From NCBI GenBank assembly GCA_023375675.1, contig JALQBC010000002.1, positions 434,001 through 498,000 on the forward strand: a stretch of 64,000 nt of DNA, given 5' to 3'. Below, piece by piece: positions 33,297 to 46,074 of the stretch. A model generated the notes under the pieces. It made no database searches. It was not told the DNA's origin and was given only the letters and a program-made list of their open reading frames with translations. The position numbers and the translations under genes are program-made. Positions within the stretch are counted from its first letter, which is position 1. Every line of letters starts with the position of its first letter. This stretch comes from Cytospora piceicola. Lineage: Eukaryota; Ascomycota; Sordariomycetes; Diaporthales; Cytosporaceae.

Positions 33297-36200
33297 TCAG
33301 ACCTTGAAGATCTCCTCCACCCCCGACCACTGGCCCTTCGCCCTCTCCTCCCAGTATCCATCCTTGCCACCCTTCAACTTCCACACCTCCTCGCCATCTC
33401 CTCCCGTAGCGACCTTCACAAACCACCTCGGCTTGTGCTCGGCCCCGCTCTCCTCCAGTGCCCTCCTACGTGCCCTCTGGCCCTCCTCGAGCTTGACCTT
33501 CCACTCCTCCGCGTCGTCCAGATTGCCCTCCTCCGCAAACCTCTGGTCCTGCCTGAGTCTAGTGTCCGTGGGCGGCATTTTGCCCTTCTCCAGCGGTGTG
33601 ATCTCGTTGAGGCTGGCCGCAAAAGTAGTCATGCCGTAGGTATTCGCCGCATTGTCGACCAGCGAGCCCACCTTCCAGATGGTGTCCCCAGCTTTGCCCT
33701 TCTCGGCAATTTGCAGAGCACTGGTCCAGTTGCCCATGAGCGAGAACGGAGTACGCGAACCGTCGGGCCCGAACGTGTCGACCTGTACGTCCTCGCTACG
33801 GCCGCCGAACATCCCCTTGGACCGGAACTCAACAACAGATTTCGCACCGGTCGCGTCGTTGATGATATGCATGTCGTTTCCGACCGGCTCGACATACTTC
33901 TCGCCCATGACGACGTTCCTCAGGAATACCGTCGCGATGTTCCAGCTATATCGCTCCTCGGTACCATCTGACAGCCTCAGCACGACTCTAACGCGTCCTT
34001 CGGTAGTGATCTCGGCACTCTTGCCCCAGAATTTCTGCGTCGGCGCGGGACTCTGTGCAAACGACCACAGTGCCGAGTCAGCCTGCATGGCCAGTCGGAC
34101 GGGCCGGTGTGTGACCTTCTCGACGATGAGCCGAAGACCGCCTGGGACTTCGTTTTCGCTGCGGACGAGCTCGTAAGTCTCCCCTAGCAGCGGGGTAAAT
34201 GGCTTGCGGATGGCGCGCTCCTTGGCACGACTCCCACTGAATTGCGAGATGGCAAAGGCTGTGACGTAGAGCAGGCGGTGGGTATCCGTGGACTGCTTAG
34301 TCGCTGCATCGAGCAGATTGGCATATTCCAGCTGCTCAGCGACGCGCTGAAGGAGGGACGTAGGCTCATTGGCCGAGACCGGCATGCTGATAGTAGAGAG
34401 ATCCTTGCCGACATTCTTGCGCACGAAGCCTATGAGACTTGGAGGCAAGACCATGGCAGGTGGTATCGTGTTGCGACGTGTAACCTGATCAGTGATGGGT
34501 AGCGGCACAAGTGACTTGGGCTTGAGAGGCCAACAGTCGCCCTGGTTCTCCGGTCGGCCGGCGAGCTTGTCCTCGTCGTCCTCAACACTAGATACGGATG
34601 AATCATCATGCACGTCGGCTTCGTCCACTTCCGACGGGGGTGTCTCTTCCTCGCTTTGTTGGTCGATGACGCCAAGCGAGGGACCATCACCAGCCTCTTC
34701 GGCGTCAAAGAACTCATCCGACGTCGTCGAGTCCATGCTCATTCGTGGCGCACTTGAGCCTGGCGCTATCGTCCTCCGCCGTTTGCTGTTAGACAACAGT
34801 GTCGAGAACTCTCCAACAACCACATCCAAATCGCTGAGCAAGGCGTTGCAGTGGTCGGTCATCGTGCTCTCATGGTTAATAGTCGGTCTCGACTTCCTCT
34901 TCTCCTCCACGCTTGTCCCATTGGCACTGGCCGAGCCGGGACTCGTGACTGCGAGCGCAGCCGCGACCGAGGATTGCAACCCTGGGGTAACCGAGGCGCT
35001 GGACTTGCGCTTCCAAAACGGTTGTCTGCTCTGGCTGTTGGCGAAATAGTCGCCGCCCTCTTCGGGCACGGTTGGAGAGGTGGGAGATAAATGCGAAGAC
35101 GGTGGACGATGGCTGTGCATAGGCAGCTGCACGTTCTTCTGCGCAGCCGCCGTATTCTTCACCAGTCTTCGAAGCGCATCCCGTGTTCCGACCAACCTGC
35201 TGACAAGAGTTTCTACCTGCTGCCATTCTCGATCTTCCTCTTGCGGGTTGTTCGGCGGAGCCAATATTGAAAGCCGCGTGACCTGTCTCTTGATCGGTAT
35301 CGGCTCAGGCTCCAGGAACGTGGTGTCCAAGCCCCGCGCGACTCGGCTCGCCTTCTCCAACGCCTGTGCCCAACCACTAAAATCTCGCTCGTTGGAAGCC
35401 TTGAGGTGCCAGATCTCCGCCCCAGAGTCAATGTTGATCTCTCGCCTCGTCTCATCCGCCGCGACCGCAGCCAGACTCAGGGGGATCGCTCCTCTCAGTG
35501 CCGATGAGTTCCGGGTTTGGAAATATGACAGAGTGCATGTTGCAAAGTCCAGTGAGAAGAATCTCCTCGCGTAGCCCTGGCCCTTCTTGCGCCTCCTCTT
35601 TAGCAGTGTACCCGTGTGGTAGTTTCCCGATGTGGTAGACATCGCCGCCTCGCTGCGAGCTACGCTGATAGCCCGCCCTCTCGTCTTTTGGCTAGGCAGG
35701 CTGTCCACGGACTCCCGCGCACTTGTTCTGACGCTGGGAGCGGCGCCATTCTTGCCGTGCAGGCTCGTCCTACTAGCACTCGCGGCGGGCCCAGCCTGCA
35801 GGTTTGGCAGGTTATTTGCTGTCTGGGGAGGTTGGCCGGTGGGATAGGTCAGGAGGACGAAGGTGGCGGTTTTGGAAGTCTGCTTAGAGAAGGTATTGTC
35901 GAAGATAAGGCCAAACATGCCCCCTTGCTCATGATCCACGTCATACGTGCCTATAGAGACCTTGTCTGCCTCGCATTTCCCGTGCCAGTATACCACCCGG
36001 AAGCCCTTCTTCGTTAATTGTTCTTGTGCGTTGCTTGTGTCCTTTTTGGCGAAGACGCCTTTCTTCCCGCTCTCGGAGGTGCCATCGAGCTGATCGGTCG
36101 AGTCTTCGAGCTGGTTGGGTGCGAGGCCTGCACTGCCGTTGCCAGGGTGCTTGACAATACCGAAGTTTCTAGAGAGCACGGTGTATGTCAGCATAAGGTG

Positions 36201-36465
36201 TCCACCTGTCATGGAGGTTGGGCAGAAGGGGCGGGAAAGAGGGCTACTCACAATGACTTCTTGTGCGGTTGGAGACTCCAGGAAATGGTATGGCCCTCAT
36301 TGACTTTGACCCAGCGTACAATGTACGACTATCCCAGCTGTCAGCTTTCAGGTCACCAAGTGAGTGTGTGGATTGCGAGGGAGCCGACTGTGGGCAACCC
36401 GCAATTCCCCTGTGAGATGTGCAACCCACCTTGCTATGGACTTCGAGCTGCTCGATGCCAGCCAT
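33297..36465 (-). CDS. OSH3: Oxysterol-binding protein, Osh3-like (GOLD + PH + FFAT-like + ORD), 994 aa
   Basis: The joined CDS is complement(33297..36168, 36252..36328, 36430..36465), with introns of 83 and 101 bp. The short first exon MAGIEQLEVHSK and the second (SYIVRWVKVNEGHTISWSLQ) complete the N-terminal GOLD-like domain (to about 160). A PH domain covers about 222-320 (TGTLLKRRRKKGQGYARRFF). Near 523 lies EFFDAEE, a FFAT-like motif for binding VAP at the ER. The ORD begins near 600 (GKDLSTISMPVSANEPTSLL). Such proteins carry lipids at ER-plasma membrane contacts. The usual EQVSHHPP signature reads EKVTHRPV here, lacking the paired histidines that bind PI4P in Kes1-type proteins. The gene lies 472 bp upstream of coatomer epsilon on the same strand. 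Confidence 0.92.
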
Positions 36466-38141
36466 GTTTGCAAATCAATGCTCCTGCACGATGTTGGTCC
36501 AACCAACGTAAAGCAAAAGCCAATTGACGTGGTTGCTCAGTTGTTGTGCGGCTCCATCGACCCTTTCTCTCTGTGTGTGTAAAGGAAAGGAGCTCGCGAG
36601 AGACGACGCTTGGATGCTGTAAGAGTTGAGCCTCGGTCGCAGTCGGTAGCTGTCGGTACAATAGAGGAACGGTCGAGAAGACGTCAGAATGGCCGGCGGA
36701 AGGTGGAGGTTGGAATTGGAAGTGGATGACAAGGAAAAGTATCAGTTCGAAGAGTAGTCCATGTGTAGTAAAGTAAAGTATACAGAAAGGCTGGGGGGAG
36801 ATAGGGGGAGGCCGTTGCGTTGGTTTCCTGTTGATGGACCACGTCACGATTAGAAGACGGCGGGTGTGTTTTAGTTTCCGCATCTAAGCCATGGCCCCCC
36901 CCCGGTCCCCTGTGTGTGTGTTTTTTTTAACCCAGCGGCGTGGTACCATGCTTCCCACTATTATCTATGATCTATATAAATCTGCCTTACCGGCCAACAA
37001 AACCCAGGCTGACAGTCAGTCTGCACAGTGAATTGAGCCTGGACATGCTTCCGAAGTCCCTGCAGCCGGAGCTGAGCGAGATCTTATTTACATGGTACTA
37101 AGTACATTTGTTTATTTACACGCCCCCCTTGTTAATTACTCCCCAGCTTCATTTCGCTTCTTAATTCCTCTTTACCATACAGGCTCTTTAACGGCATACA
37201 TAGCAAGACCATCAAATCATTGCTGACAGCTGCTGACAGTCACAAACGCTGGAATGAATTGTCGGATTATTGCACTCTGCATTGAGACATCTGGAAGAGG
37301 TGTCATCCCGCACTTCACTAAATAACCTGACAGTCTAACAGTCTAAGTGCCGCGCTGCCAGGGTGACGCGGCTCCCTATGGGATAATTAATGCATGCAAC
37401 CCTCCCTCCTACATCGATCCTACACTAGTAAAGTACATACCATCGACGATACCGAAAGAAGGCATAACAGCCGTGACGGGAATACCAGGCTGATTGCGCG
37501 GGAACTCATTGCCATCGCCAATCAGCCGAAGGAAGCGGCAATGAAGGGCTGAAAATAAGTAAAACGGGCTCATGTAATATGTATAGACCGGGTCAGCGGG
37601 TTTGAGGCCCGCAGGGCTGATCATGATTTTGGGGTCCCAAAAAGGAAAAGGCAAAGTTTCCCTCACAGACCTCGGAACCACCCCAAAGACATGCATCGAT
37701 CGTAATGAAGTGACACCAGATCATGACAAGGAGAACGGCCGTTTGAATTGGATGCAGTAGTGGTAACTGCCGTGCTACGAGCTACTACTTACGTAGCTTC
37801 ATCACAAGCTTCATCACAAGACAATAGATATACCAGCTCATATAAGGAGCATCGATCCGTAAAGTGGCAACCAGCCAAACGTCCAGGTACTTGCTACAGA
37901 AATCCAAAAGGTTTTCATAAACACGGCCGAACACCATGCTTGAAAACACGCGCGAATCAAAAATACATTCACCATAGTACACATCAAGTACCATGCATGT
38001 TTCCTTTTCCTTTCCCCCCTTTCCATCCTTTCTTCGTGTTTTATTTTTTCATCCAAGCTCACAAAACTGCCAACATGTAGTCATGCATCATCTTCTTTGC
38101 CTCTCTCACCGTCATGTCATCCTCTCTCGCTGTTCTCAGCT
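36466..38141. other. Intergenic stretch of 1.7 kb
   Basis: The left part is the leader and promoter of the Osh3-like gene. The rest (36900-38100) contains no supported gene; ORFs at 37409-37696 and 37748-38080 have no domain. There are C and T runs near 36894-36930. The right end is the 3' flank of the Bre4-like gene. Confidence 0.45.
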
Positions 38142-41100
38142 CTACTGCAACAACAGCGCCTCCTCATTCAACACGCCGAACAGGCTCTCGACCTCCTTCC
38201 TAACGGTCTTGAGCTCCTCGGCCACCTGGCCCGTAACCAGCGCGTAAGCGTACAGAAGCGCGTAGTCCCTCTCCTCCACCTGCACCTGGCCCGCCAGGCT
38301 CCCACTGAGAGCCGAGTGGCCCGAGGCCTTCCTTCTGAGGGAATTGCTGCTAGTGCGCTTGGCAAGACCAGGCTTGGCTGGAGACAGTCCCAAACCTACT
38401 CCATCCCCGCCGTTGTTATCATTGCTGGTGCCGGTCTGGTTCTCCTCTCCGTCCGCAGCCGCACCCGACTCCCGCTCCTTTTTCTCCCTCAGCGCGGCGG
38501 TGTGCTCCTTGCGAAACTGGAAAATCTTCCCGAGGAGCTGGTCCCGGGTCCCCATGACGCTCGGTATCGCGTCAGTAAGGGGATACTCGAGCATCAGACA
38601 ACTCGCAAGCACCTGGAACACGTGGCATATGCGGTCACACAGCATAGCCCTCTCCTTCGCCGTGAACAGCAACAGCGCCTTCTCACCGTCCGACAACTGG
38701 CCCCTACGCTGCGTGACCAGGCTCATGGCGTAGAAGGCGTCCAGCAGCCTGTTGGTGCTGCGCATGATCCGGCCCGTCGCTTCGTGGGGGAACGGCCCGC
38801 GCAGCTCAAACTCGGAGACGGCTGATTGTCGGAATACTTCAAGGCGGGACGCATACCGCTGGAGGGCAGCCTGCTCGCCAGACTTGAGGTACGACCGCGA
38901 GCAGTCGCTGCGCAGGAGGATGGCGAGAGGCCCACGCTTCCAGATTAGGCCCATCTGCAGGTAGAGCACCGAAATGCCCTCGCTATACTTCTTGCGCGCG
39001 GAGATAGGCCAGACAAGCCGGCAAATGATTAGACCCCAGAGAATTCCTGCCGAGACGGCAAGAGCTCGGTGAAGGCAGATCTCGCCTATATTAGGGTTGA
39101 CTCCACCCTCATCATCATCGTCGTCTTCGACTTTGTGTGCAATAAGGTAAGCGTAAAGGAGGGAGACGTTGTACGCGAGGAGGATTGTGCGCCCGAAGGA
39201 CACCTTGTCCTGAACAATAACGATTAAGAAGCTTCCGAAGGCGACTATCGCGCCGAGGAAAAACAGTGCGATGGCATTGCCTTGGCTGACGTTCCAGTTA
39301 ATAATCGCAAAGATGACTCCGCAGATCGTCGCCTGGATTCTGGTGGTACCCGTAGTGTTGGCAGCACCAACGGTCATGGAGCACACAATCATGAATGAGA
39401 GCAAACCCCATTCGCCTCTCCAGTGCATGTAGATGGGTTTTGTCTCCGGGATAAAGGCGAGCATGGCCCACAATATAGCTCCAAAGCCAACCTTGAGGCC
39501 AAATCGGACTGCAAGATGAATTCGTTAGAATATGCACTTTACGACGGTCATCACGGCGGTCAACTTACTATCGTCCCTGGACAAGAATCGCAAGAAGCCC
39601 AGAAACTTCTGCGACATCATTTTGACAATATCACTAGCCGAAGGTTCTGCTTCCCAGCTGAATGTATCCCGGCGCTGTATCATCTGATCCGGCACTCCCC
39701 GTGGCAGTTGTGATCTCCTAATCGGCTTTACCATGGGTTCTCGCTCGGACTCGAATGGCAGCAATGGAGCACGTGTCTGGCGCTGATGGAGATCTTTCCA
39801 CAGGGCCAGGAACTGCCAGCTTCGCTGCCTGTTCTCCGTAGCATATTTGAGATCATCCAACACATCCAGATACTTGCTCATTTCCTCGCCAAAACTCTGA
39901 AGGCTGAAACTGAAGTGACCGCATGCGGCAGCGACCTCTTCAAAGTCCGCCCTTATCTTCTCCGACTTCAAACGGCCGTGCTCAATACTCTTGTATAATT
40001 CCTCTAGGGCTTTTGCCCTGTTCTCGTTGAATAGCGACAATGCGTCTAGAAGACTCTGTCGGTAGTTGTCGTTTATAGTAATGTCGTAATTGGGCGCCTT
40101 TCCGAAAGGAGGATCCCGGAGGACCCCTGCTAATGTGTATGCGAGGGACTTCGTAGACGGTCCCAGCAACGCGATGAAAAGGTTGAAAATATCGGAAGGT
40201 GACCGGAAGGTGTGAGCGCTGGCAATGGAGCCGTTAACCGAACGGTCGTCGTCACTCTCGTCTGAGCCCTCATCAATGGCTGTCAAGGTCGGGGCACGGT
40301 TCTTGAAGCTGAGATTGGGCGAGAATGATCTTTGTAGGGAAGGAGAAAGCTGTCCCGGCGAGATGGAACCGGATGGATACTCTTCCGGGGGTTCTCTCAA
40401 CAATAGGAACTGTGTATTAGCCGCACTCCTCAATCCTCCAATCGACTGAGCCAGGTTTTCCATCGACTTATACACAGCCTTGTCCAATTGGTATATCTTC
40501 TCGTCGCCCACGAAGTAATGCTCAAATTTCGCCTCCCTAAGGTTCTTGGACATTTTTCCGTACGCAGAGCGATACGCGTTCGAGGCCTTGGTGAAATCGG
40601 GGGCAGTCATCTCGTCCTCCGAGCCACTCAAAAAGCCATGGGTGATCATTGTAAGCATATCACCCAGTGAGTTTGAACCCTTGGTCATGGCTTCTCGTAG
40701 TTGCTCTCTCGCGGACGTCCTCCACAAGGTCAGATTGACGGTGATGGTGATGATGATACCGCACACCAGCATCTTCAAGACCTGCACGATCTTCTGGTTC
40801 GAGAAGACGTGGTCCTGCACAGCATTCTCCTTGGTCAAAACGCTGATCATGGAAAGGGAGGCCAAGGTGCTGCCGACGTTGACCAATGGGTTGTTCAGCC
40901 TTTGCTTCACCCAGCCCAGAAAACCAAATGCACCTCCGACAAACACTAAAAGGACCAGCGCATATGCCAGCGCCATCGCATGCAGAGTCGAACCGAAGAA
41001 AACCGAAGTAGCCATAGACCCAATAGACACTATCTCGGCATAGATGACGGCTACGGTCGCAATCAACGTGCCTTCGATCATCGAACCGGCTGTCCTTGCG

Positions 41101-41641
41101 GGGTGGAAATAGACCGTAATAGTCGCGACGACGTGTTTCCCATCCGGGCGCCCTAAGAAGTCTGACAAAGGCTCCCATAATGTGAAGAGACTTCCCAAGG
41201 AGTAAGCCAGAACACACTTCATTACGCCCTTCCCGTTAGGGGACTTCAGCCACTTCCAACTATATTTTGCCGCTGTTTTCGACTTGCGTCCCAGTGTTTC
41301 TACCCGCGCGGACAGATGCTCGCGAGAGAAGAATGGATGTATAGAGTCATCGCTATCGCCGTCGTCGTCGTCGCCAGTGATCGTGTTCATGTTGCTGTTG
41401 GCGCTGCTGCTACTGCGCCTACGGTCGCGGAAGGCTCCCCGTAGGGTGAACTGGCGACGGGAGCGCTCCCCAGTTTGGGGATCGATGAAGGTGCCATTCT
41501 TGAGTTTCTATCGATAGACTCGACTGTCAGGCAGGAACTATTTTTCCAGGGAGGTCGGGGCAGAAATAGACATACATTCCTCTTGGAGGGCCGCACGGGA
41601 GACCAGGCGCCCGATGGCTGTGAGGGGGATACGGAGCTCAT
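38142..41641 (-). CDS. FUSC-like membrane protein, DUF2422/DUF2421 (Bre4-like), 1123 aa
   Basis: The joined CDS is complement(38142..39508, 39569..41507, 41576..41641), with introns of 60 and 68 bp in frame. Exon 1 (MSSVSPSQPSGAW) joins to KLKNGTFIDPQTGERSRRQF in exon 2. An acidic stretch (DDDDGDSDDS) precedes a first membrane block at about 95-300 (VMKCVLAYSLGSLFTLWEPL, TVYFHPARTAGSMIEGTLIA). A long cytosolic region and a second membrane block (IPETKPIYMHWRGEWGLLSF) at about 660-830 follow. This duplicated half-transporter plan is that of the fungal Bre4/aromatic acid exporter-like family (FUSC superfamily). The transported substrate is unknown; yeast BRE4 was named for brefeldin A sensitivity. 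Both halves look complete. Confidence 0.88.
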
Positions 41642-42485
41642 TGCAGGCGCTCGTTTTTTCTATGCTACCTGCCTGTACATGGCCTCAAATGTGTAGTAGT
41701 GAGGTTACTTCTCATGGTATCTTGCCCATGAGACTTTGAAAGATCGAAAACAAGAAAATAAGAGGTTGCCCGCTAGATCTACAGAGCTGCAAATAAAAGG
41801 TCGAGACCTGGGAGTGGGAGGAGGAACGACTGCTTGTGGAGACTTGATGAAGGGATCCGCCAGTGACGACTTGCAAGCAGGTCCCAAAATGCTGGGCCTT
41901 AAACACAGTACCCGTGCACCGTGCACAGTGGTCCCGTGCCGCTGGAATTTGCGGAGAGCTGATGCCCATCCTGTCCTGCCTGTCCAACATATACGATCCT
42001 AGCAGGCAGCCAGGGCAGCTAGGCCTGATGGGAACAAGAGAGAATTTGGGATGTGAGGTGCGTTACACGACGGATTATATTGCCCGGCAAGTACTTGGGT
42101 AGCTTGGATTACTACCCAAAGCCGTGCTTGGTGCCACTTTCATAATCAGAGCGCTTGTCGCACCAGTCGTTGCAGTGCTGCATAATACAGTACACTGCCT
42201 GGCGTGCTATATAAACCAGAGGAGGTTTACATCTGCATCGCCGTTATGTTGTGAACATTGAATTGCCGACCTCGGGAAAGAGAGACACCAGTATGAGTGG
42301 TCCGTGCGCGGCTAGATGTACTCATGAACCATCTATGTAGTGAATGACATCGCTCACCTTGATATGTAGAACCGAACTCGTTTCAACAGCCATACTCTGT
42401 TGTCTAACAAGTGCGGTACCGGATGAAAGCACTCACATCACTACACAATTCCTAGGATATACCTATGCGCAGGTTCATGACCACA
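41642..42485. other. Divergent promoter region, 0.84 kb
   Basis: It separates the Bre4-like gene (minus) from the HAD hydrolase (plus) and must contain both promoters. No ORF with a domain or RNA gene is seen. Confidence 0.5.
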
Positions 42486-43524
42486 ATGGCTTCCCAAGCA
42501 AGACAATTCGCGCCCCTCAAGGAAGGGGCGCCAGCGAATGCTCACTTGCCCAAACTCAGGGTAGGAGACATGCTCTCACTTATCTCCCGCCATTTCCTCT
42601 TTGTCTAACATGTGTATTCTGTGTAGGGTGTGGTGTTCGACGTCGATGGAACTCTCTGGTTGGTCTCTCAACGTTGTCTTTGTCGACTGCCTTAAAGGGG
42701 CTGGCTTGCTTGGGCTGCCCCGGAAGCGAGATGCTCTGGAAGCCCAGAGGAAAACCCCATCACTGATAAATTCCACTTGAATGTTCCAGTTGGCTAACGA
42801 TGTCCCGAACTCCTTTCCCCACAGTGAGCCACAGAATTACATGTTCGGCGAGATGCGCAAGGCCCTCCAGATCACCAAGGAGGTCGACATCCTGGAGCAC
42901 ATCTACAGCCTCCCCACCCCGGGGTCCCGCGAGTCCGCCATGGAGTCGGTCCGGCAGATCGAGCGCACCGCCATGGCCGAGCAGAAGGCCCAGCCGGGGC
43001 TCGTCGAGCTGATGCGCTACCTCGACGCGCGGGGCGTCCCCAAGGGCATATGTACCCGCAACTTCGACGCCCCCGTGAACCACCTCCTGGCCAAGTTCCT
43101 CAGCGGCGTGGAGGCCTTCCACCCCATCGTCACGCGGGAGTTCCGGCCTCCCAAGCCGGACCCGGCTGGCATCCTGCACATCGCACGTAGCTGGGGACTG
43201 ACGCGTGCCGGCTCGGACAGGACGAAGGGTGAGGGGAGATTGCAGAAGGTGTATATGGTGGATGGGGCCGAGGTTAGGAGTGAGGCGGTGGAGAGTGGAC
43301 GACCTGAGGGGGAGGGGGAGGAGGCCGATGGGAGCGGGTTGATCATGGTGGGGGACTCGGTGGATGATATGGTGGCTGGTCGGAGGGCCGGGGCGGCGAC
43401 GGTACTGTTGGTGAACCCTGCAAATGAGCACCTGGCCGGACATGACTGTACAGACTTGGTGGTTGGGAGGTTGGATGAGTTGATCGGTGTTCTGGAGGAG
43501 GGTTTTAAGGGCAGGGAGATATAA
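42486..43524 (+). CDS. HAD-superfamily hydrolase, 268 aa, three exons
   Basis: The joined CDS is 42486..42560, 42627..42658, 42825..43524, with introns of 66 and 166 bp. The 32-bp middle exon encodes motif I (GVVFDVDGTL, nucleophile D30, acid/base D32) and continues after the second intron as CEPQNYMFGEMR. Motif II is in KGICTRNFD (a T/S after the strand), the conserved lysine is in FRPPKPDPAGI, and motif IV is IMVGDSVDDMVAGRRAG. This is the plan of small HAD phosphatases with an alpha-helical cap, well conserved in fungi. The substrate is unknown. An acidic, glycine-rich insert (about residues 190-210, EGEGEEADGSG) precedes motif IV. The gene converges with the MAPKK gene. Confidence 0.9.
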
Positions 43525-44285
43525 TGACATAATGACGAGTATCGCTTTTGGTTTATCTCGTCTCATTGGGATGACTATGACTGTTGCTAGATCTGGTCTC
43601 GGTTTGTATGCAATTTCCAGCTAGGCGCAGGTGCCACGACTCAATATTCTCATCACGCGAAGGCAATAATGGCAATGGGCATTGATTACCAATCGACCAA
43701 GGGGATAGAGAACTACAATCCAACAAACTGACCAAATCGCCCGAGCAAGCAATCACCTCGTATTTCGATTGTCTAACTCCGACACCCATGGACCTCAGCA
43801 TCAAGAAGCCTTCTCCGTCATCCACCTTTAATGTGGCTGACCAAACAATGCGCACATAGACACCCTGACCACGTCTTCTCAATCCATGCTCGCTCGCTCA
43901 TCCACAGCTATTGCTTCCGATCCTAGATCGGATGGAACCTTTCAAATATGCCAACAAAACCTCTTCTTCCGAACCTTGACTGTGACATGTCCCCCGTCCC
44001 CCGCTCGAACGGTAAAGTCGAAAATTGTGGCCATGAGACCCGTTCAAAGCCGCTGACGCCGGGTGAATGCTAGAATAAAAACAACTAAAATCATAAAAGC
44101 AGTAACGTGAGATCTGACTCTTTTCTTCAAAGCTTGGTGCAACCGGATTGGGATTCAATAAGATCAGTGAGGAAAGTAAGATCAATCCGGGATGGTGTGG
44201 GGATTCGAATATCAGAAGGATTGACCTTTTGTCTCTTTTGAGTGCCTTGAGTGTTGCGTGACATGGGATTGTAAGAAAGTGTGTC
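43525..44285. other. 3' flanks of two convergent genes
   Basis: This 0.76 kb stretch lies between the stop codons of the HAD hydrolase (plus) and the MAPKK (minus). It probably holds both 3' UTRs. ORFs here have no domain. Confidence 0.5.
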
Positions 44286-46074
44286 CTAATCTCTTCTTAC
44301 TTGGTTTGTGTACCCCGTTCCGTATCCACTCTTCGTGCCTGGTATGGGGGCGAAAGCTGCTTGTCGCCGAACTGCCCTGCTACTGCCGCCAACATCGTCC
44401 GGGGTTTGCGTGGTCTGTTTCCGAGGTGGAGGGGGTAACGGGCCGCCGGGGGAAGGGCGCATAGGTAGAGCGAAGGTAGCCTGCTTTCCGTTGATCGATC
44501 CGATGGACGGGTTGGGACTGTGTCGACTATAAGGAGCGGGTGGAGGGGGCATCGTCTTGGGGACCGAATTCGTCGTCGTACCGCGTTTGCCTAGTCCCGG
44601 ATGTACAGGCGGTCCACCTGGTCGGCCAGCGCTCGGCCCTCCGCGTTCGGATCGTGTCGGGGATCGATTCGGTACGCTACTATATTGGTCACGAGGTGAC
44701 ATAATAGCGCCCACAATGGGGATCTCACCTGACGTGGGCGTTTCCAGGGCGCGGTCATCCTGGACAGTATCTGGAGACTCTCTTGACCGCAAGAGATCCT
44801 GAGTCGATGGGGAGAGCTGGGGTGCCAAGTGGGACTTGCGGTTGTCCCGCTCCATGAGGCTCACTGCCCAGTCTCTTAGATCGACAGGTGTTCTCTTGGC
44901 GGCCTGAACGAAGGGCTCTCGGTCCTATGCAGGCGTTAGATTTCGGCAACTGAGCTTGGCTGAGATGGCAGGACTTACGTAAAGGTCTTGTGGTGTCGGG
45001 CGATCCTCAGGTCCCTTCATCAGACACTTTTGGATCATGTCCTCTAGGATCTGTGGGAAGGCGTCGCTCTTGGGCAACCTCGGGGCTGGCTCGTGGACAA
45101 TCTGCTGGAGTAAATCGAGGATACCGGCCGGTGCACTCTCGGCATCTGACAGTTGTTCGCTGGCGGCAAATGGGAACTTTCCGATGGCAAGTTCCATGAT
45201 AGACAAGCCGAAACTCCACACATCTGATTTGACGGTGTACTTCTCACCTTGAATTCGTTCGGGGGCCATATACGTAGAGGTTCCCACGAAGGTATCAGCG
45301 ACCGAGTTGATCAGTTCTCCAGACACACCGAAATCGCAAAGTTTGATGTGGCCGCGGGAGTTTACAAGGATATTGGAGGGTTTGATGTCTCGGTGCATGA
45401 TGTGGTGCTTCGAGTAGAGGTAAGTCAGGCCACCCAGGGTTGCCTCTGCAATCTTGCCCAAGACGTCAACACGGACTGGACCAAATACTCTCGAGACTCG
45501 GTCGAGGGAGCTAGAGAATCAAAGTCAGCATCCTGTACATCTTTCCAGCCAAGCAGACTAAGCGTACCCAACATCCATGTACTCCATACACATGATAACA
45601 TCGTTGTTGTCGTTGAGGAAGGCCCCGTAGAAGGTGACGATGTGTTCGGAGTGGCAACCGTGCATAATCTGCAATTCTCGAACAATACGCTTGCGCATCT
45701 CTTTCTTCGCCTCCACATGGATGACCTTCACCACGGTTAGATAAAACCAGTCAAGCGTCGAGAACAGTGACAGCAGAGCGACTTACCTTGCGGGCCATAA
45801 TGGTGCTGGTGGGAATGTGTTTGACCTTGCTAACGGTGCCTCCATTTCCAGAGCCCAGGTCCTTGATAATCTCCAGGTCACCTGGGCGCAAGTCGAGACT
45901 AAACTCGATGCCAATTTCTAGCTGGGCCGATGTATCTTCTGAATAGCTGTTCTTGGAGTGGCGGTAATTGCCGGCATTCTCAGCAGTTGGCGGTGGTTTA
46001 GGAGCCGCAGGAGTCAGAGCGAGGCCCTTGACATTCTTGCGCTTCATAGAGCGAGGCGCAAATGGGTCTGCCAT
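44286..46074 (-). CDS. STE7: MAP kinase kinase, Ste7-like (Mst7/Fuz7 class), 538 aa
   Basis: The joined CDS is complement(44286..44924, 44979..45510, 45568..45725, 45787..46074), with introns of 54, 57 and 61 bp in frame. The N-terminus MADPFAPRSMKRKNVKGLAL is characteristic of ascomycete Ste7 orthologues. The kinase domain spans about 65-360: glycine loop LGSGNGGTVSKVKH, the ATP lysine in MARKV (K96), HRDIKPSN (D190), DFGVSG (D208), and an activation segment SVADTFVGTSTYMAPE whose S218 and T222 fit MAPKKK phosphorylation sites. The tail of about 190 residues is rich in Pro/Ser/Arg. In relatives this kinase activates the Fus3/Kss1-type MAPK controlling mating, hyphal fusion and, in pathogens, infection structures. 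The ATG at 46074 is supported by the conserved N-terminus. Confidence 0.94.

Noticed and set aside
33282..33971. 229-aa plus-strand ORF
   Set aside because: Antisense to the ORD-coding part of the Osh3-like gene.
38097..38825. 242-aa plus-strand ORF
   Set aside because: Antisense to the last exon of the Bre4-like gene, no domain.
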